Part shown: positions 35,207-43,758 of the stretch, piece by piece
Position numbering within the stretch: position 1 is the first letter of the stretch
Layout of the letters: each line of letters opens with the position of its first letter
NCBI GenBank assembly: GCA_020631405.1
Contig: JAHDHH010000020.1
Location: forward strand, 10,245-61,883
Length of the DNA: 51,639 bases
DNA from: Saprospiraceae bacterium
Lineage (GTDB): Bacteria; Bacteroidota; Bacteroidia; Chitinophagales; Saprospiraceae
Direction: 5' to 3'
Program-made: the position numbers and the translations under genes
Notes under the pieces: generated by a model
Told to the model about the DNA's origin: nothing
Database searches by the model: none
Seen by the model: the letters and a program-made list of their open reading frames with translations, nothing else

Positions 35207-35971
35207 CTACTCCACTACTTCGAATCCATAGGTGCCACTTAGCTCTAATGGGAGGCTTCCTGAACCAAAGAACTCTTGCCTTTCCTCTTCCAAGGAAATG
35301 AATGCATCATTAATTTCATCAATAATCATTAACTCGTCAATATAATCATCAAAATGATCTTCTCCTTCTACTACATTACTGATATAATACCCAAGAAAAC
35401 ACTTGCCTTCAAATTCAAACTCATCATAAAATTTAAGGGCAGCCAAATCTCCTGTCCGTGCAAAATCATTGTACTGGTCACTTGTTAACATGACATACCT
35501 ACCTGTGGTCCTACAGACCATCCGAAACTCGAAATGGTACGTGCCATTTTCATATAACATAGATGAATATATACCTCTTGCAAAGGCACTTCCTCCACCA
35601 TAACTGTATTGATACTTTTCATCAACTAGCACCTCATTGACTCCATCAAATCCATTACTCCACTCTCCAGATCCATCAAAGCGATAAAGCAATGTCTGCG
35701 GCAAGAATGGAAAGTCCTCAATCAGAAATGTCGTATCTAAGTTTGTGTCATAGATAGAATCTGATACTATATAGCTGACTGTAATGGTATCGCCTATTGA
35801 GTACACCTCCTTGTTTGGGCTTATTTGATTGGGGATAGTTAAAAAATGAGCTCCAGTCTTATAAATATTCTTGTAACCACAATTGATATCTCTTTCCTCT
35901 TTGCCACAGCAACTCAGGATTACGACAAAGAGGAAGGAGAACTTGGCCATAGTTCTAATTGAGTACATCAT
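35207..35971 (-). CDS. Array lipoprotein (copy 3, identical to copy 2)
   Basis: Same 254-residue protein as copy 2, and by eye the whole 920-bp unit (gene plus spacer) is identical, so the duplication is very recent or kept uniform by gene conversion. Lipobox VILSC (Cys21). Identical tandem units of this length are also a known source of assembly error, so the true copy number could be higher or lower than shown. Confidence 0.85.
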   Translation of the reverse strand: MMYSIRTMAKFSFLFVVILSCCGKEERDINCGYKNIYKTGAHFLTIPNQISPNKEVYSIGDTITVSYIVSDSIYDTNLDTTFLIEDFPFLPQTLLYRFDGSGEWSNGFDGVNEVLVDEKYQYSYGGGSAFARGIYSSMLYENGTYHFEFRMVCRTTGRYVMLTSDQYNDFARTGDLAALKFYDEFEFEGKCFLGYYISNVVEGEDHFDDYIDELMIIDEINDAFISLEEERQEFFGSGSLPLELSGTYGFEVVE

Positions 35972-36126
35972 AAGTATCTAGTAAAGTGTCATAATCATTA
36001 ACGCTATTCAGAGTGTCTGCCACTCTTAAGATACTAAGATAATCTCTAAATAATCAAGCGCAGGATAAAACAGAGCAGGGTAAATCCAATCATAGCACAG
36101 GTGTGTCAATTCAGCACCATCTCAAT
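35972..36126 (-). repeat. 155-bp array spacer, copy 3
   Basis: Identical by eye to spacer copy 2; upstream of lipoprotein copy 3 and downstream of copy 4. Confidence 0.85.
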
Positions 36127-36894
36127 CTACTCCACTACCTCGAAACCAAAAATCCCACAAAACTCGAAAGGGATACCTCCTAAACCGAAAAACTCTTGTC
36201 TTTCTTCAATCACCGAGATATAGTTATCCCTATTGTTTTCATCAATGATCATCAACTCTTCTATATAATCATCAAAATGATCCTCTCCTTCTATAATATT
36301 ACAGATGTAATGATTCCAAAAACATTTACCCTCAAAATCTATACTATTGGCAAAGTCATTAGCTGCAAAGTTGCCAGTACCAACATTATCATTATACTGA
36401 TCCGCTGTAAGCATGACGTATCTTCCAGGACTATTACACACCATCTCAAATTCAAAACTGTAAGTCCCCGACTCATAAAGCATTTTCGAATAGATTCCTA
36501 CTGGAAATTCTCCACCACCTCCATAATTATATTCATACTTCTCATCAACAATCACTTCGTTGACATCATTGAACCCACTCTCCCACTCTCCTGATCCATC
36601 AAACTTATACAGCAATGTCTGCGGCAAAAATGGAAAGCCCTCAATCAGAAATGTCGTATCTAAGTTTGTGTCATAGATAGAATCTGATACTATATAGCTG
36701 ACTGTAATGGTATCGCCTATTGAGTACACCTCCTTGTTTGGGCTTATTTGATTGGGGATAGTTAAAAAATGAGCTCCAGTCTTATAAATATTCTTGTAAC
36801 CACAATTGATATCTCTTTCCTCTTTGCCACAGCAACTCAGGATTACGACAAAGAGGAAGGAGAACTTGGCCATAGTTCTAATTGAGTACATCAT
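36127..36894 (-). CDS. Array lipoprotein, mosaic member (copy 4)
   Basis: Lipoprotein of 255 residues. The first about 95 residues are nearly identical to copies 2 and 3 (one change, D to G, in IEDFPF). After about LLYKFDGSGEW the sequence drops to roughly 60 percent identity, with a different Gly-rich segment (EYNYGGGGEFPVG), CNSPGRYVML (closer to copy 1, NTPGRYVML) and a different tail, FEFCGIFGFEVVE. This sharp change in similarity inside one gene is what gene conversion or unequal crossing-over would leave. Lipobox VILSC (Cys21). Confidence 0.85.
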   Translation of the reverse strand: MMYSIRTMAKFSFLFVVILSCCGKEERDINCGYKNIYKTGAHFLTIPNQISPNKEVYSIGDTITVSYIVSDSIYDTNLDTTFLIEGFPFLPQTLLYKFDGSGEWESGFNDVNEVIVDEKYEYNYGGGGEFPVGIYSKMLYESGTYSFEFEMVCNSPGRYVMLTADQYNDNVGTGNFAANDFANSIDFEGKCFWNHYICNIIEGEDHFDDYIEELMIIDENNRDNYISVIEERQEFFGLGGIPFEFCGIFGFEVVE

Positions 36895-37049
36895 AAGTAT
36901 CTAGTAAAGTGTCATAATCATTAACGCTATTCAGAGTGTCTGCCACTCTTAAGATACTAAGATAATCTCTAAATAATCAAGCGCAGGATAAAACAGAGCA
37001 GGGTAAATCCAATCATAGCACAGGTGTGTCAATTCAGCACCATCTCAAT
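36895..37049 (-). repeat. 155-bp array spacer, copy 4
   Basis: Identical by eye to spacers 2 and 3; it lies upstream of lipoprotein copy 4 and borders the cut fifth copy. Confidence 0.85.
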
Positions 37050-37287
37050 CTACTCCACTACCTCGAAACCAAAAATCCCACAAAACTCGAAAGGGATACC
37101 TCCTAAACCGAAAAACTCTTGTCTTTCTTCAATCACCGAGATATAGTTATCCCTATTGTTTTCATCAATGATCATCAACTCTTCTATATAATCATCAAAA
37201 TGATCCTCTCCTTCTATAATATTACAGATGTAATGATTCCAAAAACATTTACCCTTGAAATCTATACTATTGGCAAAGTCATTAGCT
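37050..37287 (-). pseudogene. 3' fragment of a fifth array lipoprotein
   Basis: The last about 79 codons of a lipoprotein gene of the copy 4 type (two base changes in 236, one causing E to K in the FEGKC motif). It is cut where the right-hand 427-bp repeat begins; only CT is shared at the junction. It has no start codon or signal peptide and cannot make a lipoprotein. Confidence 0.9.
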
Positions 37288-37633
37288 CAATGATGTAGTC
37301 TTCAATACACTTGGGGGAGCAGTAGGCTTGCTTTGGATCAAGAGTTATGGAATCAAGTCTGTTAAGCGATCTGTCAAGGAAGTTGCTCTGTCATTTCCTA
37401 TCGTAAGTACGCTAGCTCTATTGAGCTTAATCGGATTGTCCATAGCCTTCGGGTACATGGCTTACTACCCTACAGAAGGTATCGAACCGATCTTGACATG
37501 GGTAAGAGAGGTGCCGAATAGTTTTTGGAAATCCCTTCGTGGCGGTAAGATTATTTACCACATTATATTACCTTTAGAAGGGATAGTATATACCGTAATA
37601 CTTTGGGGATTCTATTCTATGTTGGATAGGTAA
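37286..37633 (+). pseudogene. 3' fragment of the VanZ-like gene (duplicate)
   Basis: Codons 158 to stop of the VanZ-like gene, identical to 32889-33236. It lacks the VanZ core and the first helices. An internal ATG gives a 101-residue open frame with two hydrophobic helices, but this is a by-product of the duplication. Confidence 0.9.
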
Positions 37634-37712
37634 GGTCTATGGAACTATTACTCAATATTAATGTAACACTATCGCTATGAGATACATTTTGTCATTACTA
37701 GTCCTAATTATT
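37286..37712 (+). repeat. 427-bp direct repeat, right copy
   Basis: Identical by eye to 32889-33315, offset 4,397 bp. Here the barrel-protein gene reads through intact, so this copy carries the original right-hand junction and the left copy carries the original VanZ-like gene. Confidence 0.93.
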
Positions 37713-38240
37713 CTAATGGGATCAATTCAAGCTCAGGAATTGGAGTATACTGCTTTAGATTATGGTCAGAATAAATCCATTGGCTTATCAATTGGAGGTT
37801 CTTCACTGATGGGTATGACTTTCAAGTGGATTGCCGAACAACAACATCAATGGGAAATTAACCCAGGATACTTTGCAAGGTTAGATATACTCCAAGAAAA
37901 TGATAAAATCGAAAGTGTAAAGATGTATCACGGACTGTCTTTGCTTGGATGTCACAACTTATTTATGTCTTCAAACTATAACCTAAAGCAAGACAAAGTG
38001 ATCAAACATTATATCGGACTAAAAGCAGGTACTGCATATACTTCGCAGGCAGAAATATTGCTCGGATTATCCTATCGTAGAGAGGCATTTAAGTCCAATG
38101 CTACCAGTTTTTCTAAAGGAATAGATCTGGGATTAATCTATTTAAATGTACTAGGCGATGGCTTCCTCGATCAATACTCAATGTTAAAAACTGAATATAT
38201 CGGACTTTACATCAAATTTGACTGGAATTGGTTTAGATAG
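37677..38240 (+). CDS. Secreted barrel-like protein of unknown function
   Basis: Protein of 187 residues with a clear signal peptide (LSLLVLIILMGSIQAQ, likely cut after AQ). The mature part alternates polar and hydrophobic residues in short strands (IGLSIGGSSLMGMTFKWI, HYIGLKAGTAYT, LLGLSYRREAF, YIGLYIKFDWNWFR) and ends in Phe-Arg, so it is probably a small outer-membrane barrel. No family recognised. It follows the VanZ-like gene in the predicted ancestral order, 43 bp behind the stop; the array insertion duplicated its first 12 codons upstream. Confidence 0.72.
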   Translation: MRYILSLLVLIILMGSIQAQELEYTALDYGQNKSIGLSIGGSSLMGMTFKWIAEQQHQWEINPGYFARLDILQENDKIESVKMYHGLSLLGCHNLFMSSNYNLKQDKVIKHYIGLKAGTAYTSQAEILLGLSYRREAFKSNATSFSKGIDLGLIYLNVLGDGFLDQYSMLKTEYIGLYIKFDWNWFR

Positions 38241-38314
38241 TACTCAGAATATAATCTTTAACTTAGAACTCTAGCTCCAATAAAGAATCTTACTAAACTG
38301 AAACAGCCTTCTTG

Positions 38315-38467
38315 CTAAGCATCAGGATCAATGCCCTGCTCTATTTTAAGCCTTCTCTCCTCATACTCATAGCTGAGCTTCTTTGCCTTGACAAGGTAAT
38401 GTCCGGTAAGTGCAACTATTGGCACCATAAATACTAATATCTCTGGTTGTAGTAATCTGCTGATCAT
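38315..38467 (-). CDS. Small membrane protein (50 aa)
   Basis: Frame of 51 codons with ATG start in the otherwise empty 494-bp gap. It encodes a hydrophobic N-terminal helix (about 9-25, EILVFMVPIVALTGHYLV) and a charged helical tail (KAKKLSYEYEERRLKIEQG) ending in IDPDA. The combination of one helix and a charged coiled tail is common in short membrane proteins annotated as unknown in Bacteroidota. The frame and amino-acid pattern look genuinely coding. The rest of the gap holds nothing else I can identify. Confidence 0.6.
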   Translation of the reverse strand: MISRLLQPEILVFMVPIVALTGHYLVKAKKLSYEYEERRLKIEQGIDPDA

Positions 38468-38685
38468 AGTGTTGTTATTTTACTTCAATGTACTACTTAC
38501 CTTAGTCTATTGCTCTGATCCTCGACGACTGTTTCAAATTATTCGATGAATAGATTACCTGATTTGCTGCAATAAGCCCTACTATTTTGGATGACAATTG
38601 TCAGCTTCACTATGAGTCCTAGCTATTTTGGTATAAAATAACCTTCTGTTTGTCTAGACAAGGCTATAGAATAAGGGCAATCTGC

Positions 38686-38693
38686 TATCTTTG
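38686..38693 (+). promoter_or_regulatory. Candidate -7 promoter box for the M13 peptidase gene
   Basis: TATCTTTG matches TAnnTTTG and lies 41 bases before the start codon. The nearest TTTG upstream is 33 bases away, too far for a normal -33 element. Confidence 0.4.
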
Positions 38694-38734
38694 GAAGGCA
38701 AAATATCAATGCTTAACTTAAATTACAAAATACG

Positions 38735-40849
38735 ATGATTAAGAAAATACTCTTACTAGAGTTGCTATGCTTCATTCTTGTAGTGATCGCATGTAACCCT
38801 AAGATGACTACTACAGTCAATGAGGAAGTGAAGGTTATTGAAACAGAAGTGGAAGAAGTAGTAGAATCAATGCAAACAAACTCAGGTATCAACTTAGACT
38901 ACATGGATACATCTGCAGATCCTGCCCAGGATTTTTGGAGATTTGTCAATGGTAAGTGGTTGGACCAAACTGAGATTCCTGAAGACAGAACAAGGTGGGG
39001 AAGTTTCGACGAACTTAGAAAGAAGTCAAGCGAAGCGGTTCTTGAAGTGCTTAACGAAGCCATCGCTAGCAATGCTTATCCTAAAGGCACTGACCAGTAC
39101 AAGGCAGCAGCATTCTACAAGTCAGCCATGGATACTGCTTCAATTAATGCAGCTGGACTCTCTCCAATCATGCCATACTTAACTAAGATTAAAGAGATCA
39201 AGACCCTAGACGATGCCCTGGCTTATAGCCAGACTCATGCAGATATGGGTGGTGCTGGATTCGTAGGATTCGCAATCTTCCCTGACTTGATGAAGAGTAC
39301 AGTCAATGCACCATACCTGACATCTATTGGTCTGGGACTTCCTGATAGAGACTACTATGTGGCAGAAGATGACAAGTCAGTAGAGACTAGAACTAAGTAC
39401 AAGGCTCACATCGCTAGAATGTTTGGGTTCTTAGGAGACACTGAAGAAGTGGGCATGGATAAGGCCGAAAGAATACTAGCCTTGGAGACAGCACTAGCTA
39501 CGCCTATGATGACTAAGGAACAGAGAAGAAATCCAACCCTACTTTACAATCCTATGACAATGGCTGAGGTAAATGCTAAGGCTCCATTCACTAATTGGGA
39601 GAAGTACATTGCAGGACTAGGAGCTCCAGGCTTAGAAAATATCATTGTGCTTGACACTAACTATCTAGTATCGCTAGATGCCATCCTTAAGCAGACTGAT
39701 ATCAATACAATCAAGGACTTCTACACATGGACAGAGTTCAACAATACAGCAGGATACCTAAGTAGTGATATCGAAGCTGCCAACTTTGACTTCTACGGAA
39801 AGACTTTGAGAGGAGCAGAGAAGCAAAAGCCAAGATGGGAAAGAGCTCTTGACCAGGCAAGTGGTGTCATCGGTGAGCCTATTGGTAAGTTATACGTAGA
39901 CAAGTACTTCCCGCCAGAGGCTAAGGCAAAGGCACAAGAAATGATTGACAATGTCAAAGCAGCATTCGCTAATAGAATCAATGCCCTAGACTGGATGACA
40001 CCAGAAACTAAGGTGAAAGCACTGAACAAACTGAATAGCTTCACAGTGAAAATAGGCTACCCTGACAAGTGGAAAGACTACAGTGCCTTAGATATTGTAG
40101 ATGTGTCTGAAGGTGGGACTTATGCAGCTAACTTACTTGCTACATCTAAGTGGCAATATGCTGATATGATCAGTGAACTAGGCCAACCTGTTGACAAGAC
40201 TGAGTGGGGTATGTCTCCTCAAACCGTCAATGCATACTACAATCCACTGAACAACGAAATCGTATTCCCTGCCGCTATACTACAGCCGCCATTCTATGAT
40301 TACAAAGCTGATGAGGCTGTGAACTATGGAGGGATCGGAGCTGTCATCGGTCATGAGATGAGTCATGGATTTGATGATCAAGGAAGTAGATTTGATGCAG
40401 AAGGCAATATGGTGAATTGGTGGACAGATGAGGACAGAACAGCATTCGAAGCAAGAAACCAAAAGTTGATCGACCAATTTGATGCCTATGAGCCGCTTCC
40501 TGGTGTGAATGTCAATGGACAGTTTACCCTTGGCGAGAATATTGGTGACCTTGGTGGTGTGAATGTAGCCTACGATGGTCTTCAACTCTTCTTGGACAAG
40601 AATGGTAGACCTGGTAATATTGATGGATTTACTCCTGAGCAGAGATTCTTTATCTCTTGGGGTACTATCTGGAGGGGAGAGATCAGAGATGAGGCACTTA
40701 TTCAAAGAATCAAAACAGATCCACACTCACCCGGGATCTATAGAGCTACGGGTCCTCTTTGCAACTTGCCAGCATTCTATGCAGCATTTGATGTCAAAGC
40801 AGGAGATGCAATGTATAGAGCAGAAGAAGATAGAGTGATGATTTGGTAA
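38735..40849 (+). CDS. M13 family metallopeptidase (neprilysin/PepO-like), lipoprotein
   Basis: Zinc endopeptidase of 704 residues that cuts oligopeptides. The signal ends in VVIAC, making it a lipoprotein of the periplasm or cell surface. The mature chain starts with an acidic linker, then the M13 N-terminal domain (DFWRFVNGKWLDQTEIP). The catalytic domain has VNAYYNPLNNEIVFPA, the zinc motif HEMSH (His540, Glu541, His544), the third ligand Glu601 in GENIGDLGG with Asp605, and SPGIYRATGPLCNLPAFY, then a C-terminus ending in VMIW. All catalytic residues are present. It has its own -7-like box and a terminator, so it is probably a single-gene unit. Confidence 0.95.
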   Translation: MIKKILLLELLCFILVVIACNPKMTTTVNEEVKVIETEVEEVVESMQTNSGINLDYMDTSADPAQDFWRFVNGKWLDQTEIPEDRTRWGSFDELRKKSSEAVLEVLNEAIASNAYPKGTDQYKAAAFYKSAMDTASINAAGLSPIMPYLTKIKEIKTLDDALAYSQTHADMGGAGFVGFAIFPDLMKSTVNAPYLTSIGLGLPDRDYYVAEDDKSVETRTKYKAHIARMFGFLGDTEEVGMDKAERILALETALATPMMTKEQRRNPTLLYNPMTMAEVNAKAPFTNWEKYIAGLGAPGLENIIVLDTNYLVSLDAILKQTDINTIKDFYTWTEFNNTAGYLSSDIEAANFDFYGKTLRGAEKQKPRWERALDQASGVIGEPIGKLYVDKYFPPEAKAKAQEMIDNVKAAFANRINALDWMTPETKVKALNKLNSFTVKIGYPDKWKDYSALDIVDVSEGGTYAANLLATSKWQYADMISELGQPVDKTEWGMSPQTVNAYYNPLNNEIVFPAAILQPPFYDYKADEAVNYGGIGAVIGHEMSHGFDDQGSRFDAEGNMVNWWTDEDRTAFEARNQKLIDQFDAYEPLPGVNVNGQFTLGENIGDLGGVNVAYDGLQLFLDKNGRPGNIDGFTPEQRFFISWGTIWRGEIRDEALIQRIKTDPHSPGIYRATGPLCNLPAFYAAFDVKAGDAMYRAEEDRVMIW

Positions 40850-40875
40850 TCACTTTGCACCAAAATAAACTAGTA

Positions 40876-40914
40876 GAAAGCCTGAGTATTTGATGCTCAG
40901 GCTTTCTTGTTTTG
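40876..40914 (+). terminator. Intrinsic terminator after the M13 peptidase gene
   Basis: A perfect 11-bp stem (GAAAGCCTGAG with CTCAGGCTTTC) with a 9-base loop, followed by TTGTTTTG. Confidence 0.9.
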
Positions 40915-41069
40915 ATTGGACTCCTCTGTCTTTCGTAACTTGAATACTAGCGCTTTAACCAACTTAAAGACTGTACAATTCGATAAATACAACTCACTTA
41001 TTAAACATTTTGAGTATTAACACTTAATTTAGACCAACTTAAGAGGCCTAACCTCTGAGTGCTGACAAC

Positions 41070-42395
41070 ATGCGGATTCTAGAAATCACACTTATTCTAT
41101 TTGCCTTTATCTACCTGCTTCAGTTAATTATGAAGCGGAGCCTCATTCCTACTAAGCGAATGATGGTCATCTTAGCTGTATTACTAGTACTTCACATTCT
41201 AGTTGACCTCATGCGGTGGCAGATGATTCCAGTCTACCTCGTGGTATTATTTTCGCTTATTGGCGAATATCTCAACAAAACTCTTCAGCGCAATTGGTTA
41301 AGAGCTGTCGTATTCAGCACGGGGATAGTCGGAGTGATGCTATCTGCCCTGCTTTGTAGTGTATTGCCCATTTTTAAATTACCGCCTACGAGTGGTGCCC
41401 ATACCATTGGTACTGAGCTCATCGACCTAGCATACGGGTCAGAATATCGAGAAGCTAAGGTCTGGTATCCTATCCACCACCAAGAAGACAAGGTAGCAAG
41501 ATACCACCCGCATCCTGGAAGGTCCCTCAAAGGCATCATGGGTATGCCAGGCTTCGTCCTGAGCCACCTCAAGATTGTCAAGTCCAATGCCTACACCGTA
41601 TCTCAACCGAGCTCTGATACTACAAAGTACCCTCTTATACTCTACTCGCATGGCGCTATGTCAACCTTGATAGACAACACTGCCCTGCTTGAAGATATTG
41701 CTAGCCACGGCTATGTCGTAGTAGCCATGGACCATGACTTTAGCTTTGAGCAGTATGGTATAGATCCAGAAGCTGCTGCAACCATCCAGGTCGGAGCACA
41801 AACCAAGCTCATAGACGACCTCATCCAATATGTAGTCCCAAGACAAGTCAAGGACTGTGTCACAACACTAGCACAACTCATCAAACACGGAGACCTACCC
41901 ATAGATACTACTAACATAGGTTTGATAGGTCACTCCCTAGGTGGCACTACAGCCCTTGCTGCTAGTACTCAAGTGTCCAATGCATCTGTAGCTATCAATC
42001 TAGATGGACCTGTGGATACTAGTCTCGTCCACTTATTGGATACTCCACTACTGTATGTCAGTTCTTTTTCGCCTAATCTACCTGATGCTGAACTGATCAA
42101 GAGAGATGTCCCTCCAGCTTTCTACAGAGGGGTCAAGCAGTACGAACTGGAAGGTGTCAAGCGTCTATTTTCTAGTCAAAGTCAAGATAGGTCATGGGTG
42201 AGATTCAAAGGGGCTGGACATCTAGATCTAAGTGACTTACCATTCATCGTGCCACTGTTAGCTTCCAAGCGCTATAACAAACGTTCTGGTCATAGCAATA
42301 GGGCAGATGTCATAGTAGACTTCCTAGATATACATACCAAGGACAAACCAATACCAGAAAGGAAGGCACACCTCTCTATAGAATGGCTATACTAA
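41070..42395 (+). CDS. Membrane-anchored PAF-acetylhydrolase-like alpha/beta hydrolase
   Basis: Protein of 441 residues. The first about 110 residues hold three to four hydrophobic helices. The rest is an alpha/beta hydrolase of the platelet-activating-factor acetylhydrolase (isoform II) type: VWYPIHH, then LILYSHGAMSTL, VVAMDHDFS, the nucleophile elbow GLIGHSLGG (Ser289), INLDGPVD and a late histidine in GAGHLDLSDLPF. The family cleaves short or oxidised acyl chains from phospholipids. A membrane-bound N-terminus would hold the enzyme near its lipid substrate. It ends 11 bp from the convergent next gene with no terminator in between. Confidence 0.88.
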   Translation: MRILEITLILFAFIYLLQLIMKRSLIPTKRMMVILAVLLVLHILVDLMRWQMIPVYLVVLFSLIGEYLNKTLQRNWLRAVVFSTGIVGVMLSALLCSVLPIFKLPPTSGAHTIGTELIDLAYGSEYREAKVWYPIHHQEDKVARYHPHPGRSLKGIMGMPGFVLSHLKIVKSNAYTVSQPSSDTTKYPLILYSHGAMSTLIDNTALLEDIASHGYVVVAMDHDFSFEQYGIDPEAAATIQVGAQTKLIDDLIQYVVPRQVKDCVTTLAQLIKHGDLPIDTTNIGLIGHSLGGTTALAASTQVSNASVAINLDGPVDTSLVHLLDTPLLYVSSFSPNLPDAELIKRDVPPAFYRGVKQYELEGVKRLFSSQSQDRSWVRFKGAGHLDLSDLPFIVPLLASKRYNKRSGHSNRADVIVDFLDIHTKDKPIPERKAHLSIEWLY

Positions 42396-42406
42396 TACTC
42401 CGAGGG

Positions 42407-42883
42407 CTAGGTAGATGATTGAATGCGTAAGATGGCGTCAATAATCACAGGCAGACAGAGTAAATACTCCATGTCTTCTCGATTTTCTAGAGCTACACCA
42501 TAGCGATTCCTAAATCCTTTCATCCTCCTAGAGATCTTTCCTACCTCTGTACCATGGCTATCCTGAATAGTAAATGTCTTCTGCAAAAGTGAAGAGACCA
42601 CTGTATACCTCCCAGACTTGCCCTCTATATCAATAGTCGAAGAGAAGAATCCCTTAGATACTGCACCTGCTACCTCACCATGTCTAGTAATTTCAAAGAC
42701 AAACTTCGACGGTCTAGTTTTAGTAATAGTGTATAGGTTGTTACCTTGGGCATCATGAAAAGCATACACATGTTTGAATAGTTTGGTTTTCTCAACTTGA
42801 TAGACAAGGGTATCGCCTTCCATAATCTTGTAGTCTGGTCTAAATACACCTGTCCTCTCCATTGTAAATGCCTTATACTCCAT
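42407..42883 (-). CDS. LURP-one-related / tubby-like barrel protein
   Basis: Cytoplasmic protein of 158 residues, all beta except for a C-terminal hydrophobic helix. Repeating strands (YKIMEGDTLVYQVEKT, HDAQGNNLYTITKT, FVFEITRHGEV, GRYTVVSSLLQKTFTI) and the closing NREDMEYLLCLPVIIDAIL fit the LURP-one-related / tubby C-terminal fold, which also includes phospholipid scramblase. The central hydrophobic helix threads the barrel in that fold. Function in bacteria is unknown; binding of membrane lipid is plausible. It is convergent with the PAF-acetylhydrolase-like gene. Confidence 0.72.
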   Translation of the reverse strand: MEYKAFTMERTGVFRPDYKIMEGDTLVYQVEKTKLFKHVYAFHDAQGNNLYTITKTRPSKFVFEITRHGEVAGAVSKGFFSSTIDIEGKSGRYTVVSSLLQKTFTIQDSHGTEVGKISRRMKGFRNRYGVALENREDMEYLLCLPVIIDAILRIQSST

Positions 42884-43155
42884 AGTCTAATCTGATGTTT
42901 TGCATTATTTAGTTAAGATATTCAAACTTAGATACCTCAGCCAGTCTCTTCGATGGACACCTAATAAAATTCTATAAAACAAGGTGAAACCGCTTAAGCT
43001 CTGCCAATGAACACCTCTACCTCAATCAATATTAAACCAATCAATGCAATACCTAGCCAAAAGCGCAAGAAATAATATTACTCTGAACAAAATAGACTAA
43101 TGAAGTAATTCTTTCGTCTCAAAGCATAGTACACTAACTTAACTGAAAGCACATC

Positions 43156-43758
43156 ATGACATATCTGAAGCAAATCCTAGTCTATTGCTTGGCATTACCC
43201 ATAGTATTAACACAGTGCAGTCCAAGCTCATCAGAGACCCAATTACAGCAAACAACAGAATTGAAAGACCAAGGAGTTAACCCCAAGACCTTGTCCCAAG
43301 AAGGATTCACGAATCGCAGGCCCTCAAGTGAAGCAAGTGATATGACTAGCAATTTAGATCATGACTCGAGTCTAGTACTTGATCCTAATCTCAGCTATGT
43401 GCTTGACGTAGAAACCTGTCTCTATATCAGAACATCCCCAGAAGTCTCCGATACAAATATTATTCAATGCCTAATCCCGGAGAGTAATCAAGCCTTCATT
43501 ACTAGCATGTTTCATGAACTTGTACCAACAGGGAAGATCGTGGGTGATTGGGCAGAATTCACCTATGCCTTCGATGTCTACACACTAAAACCAGAACCCC
43601 AAGACAACATCCTTGACATCGACGACTGGCTAAAGTCAATGAACAAAGCCCACAAAGAAGTAAAGCAACAATATCGTACCTACAGAGAGAAAGGCTGGAT
43701 AAAATTCAAAAACTCAGATAAAGACTACAACATTAAGATCAAAAAACCAGGCTGTTGA
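43156..43758 (+). CDS. Lipoprotein with SH3-like domain
   Basis: Protein of 200 residues with signal LALPIVLTQC (lipobox cysteine near 21) and a long Ser/Gln/Asn-rich linker. Residues about 85-175 look like a bacterial SH3 domain: CLYIRTSPEVSDTNIIQCL in the place of the usual L-N-V-R-x-x-P motif, GDWAEFTY, and REKGWIKF near the end. Such domains bind peptidoglycan or peptides. The call is moderate because strand order is judged by eye. Nothing in the neighbouring genes fixes its role. Confidence 0.6.
   Translation: MTYLKQILVYCLALPIVLTQCSPSSSETQLQQTTELKDQGVNPKTLSQEGFTNRRPSSEASDMTSNLDHDSSLVLDPNLSYVLDVETCLYIRTSPEVSDTNIIQCLIPESNQAFITSMFHELVPTGKIVGDWAEFTYAFDVYTLKPEPQDNILDIDDWLKSMNKAHKEVKQQYRTYREKGWIKFKNSDKDYNIKIKKPGC

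Larger units (their letters stand above)
33316..37285. other. 3,970-bp insertion carrying the lipoprotein array
   Basis: The DNA between the two 427-bp direct repeats. It holds one divergent and three closely related lipoprotein genes, plus a fifth cut copy, all on the minus strand, opposite to the flanking genes. There is no transposase, integrase, terminal inverted repeat or target-site duplication. Together with one repeat copy it makes a 4,397-bp unit whose loss by homologous recombination would rejoin the VanZ-like and barrel genes exactly. This fits Campbell-type integration of a circle or a recombination-driven duplication. Confidence 0.75.

Noticed and set aside
34132-37049. Regularly spaced repeats that could suggest a CRISPR array.
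   Set aside because: Repeat units are over 900 bp and contain whole genes; there are no 25-40-bp repeats with unique spacers and no cas genes.
33316-37285. An insertion sequence or composite transposon.
   Set aside because: No transposase or integrase, no terminal inverted repeats, and the flanking 427-bp repeats are gene pieces, far too long for a target-site duplication.
37328-37633. A 101-codon frame with two hydrophobic helices, which could pass for a small membrane protein.
   Set aside because: Identical to the end of the VanZ-like gene within a 427-bp direct repeat; it is a duplicated fragment.
40280-40726. A 148-codon minus-strand frame opposite the M13 peptidase gene.
   Set aside because: It covers the zinc-binding region of a clear gene on the plus strand and has no recognisable features.
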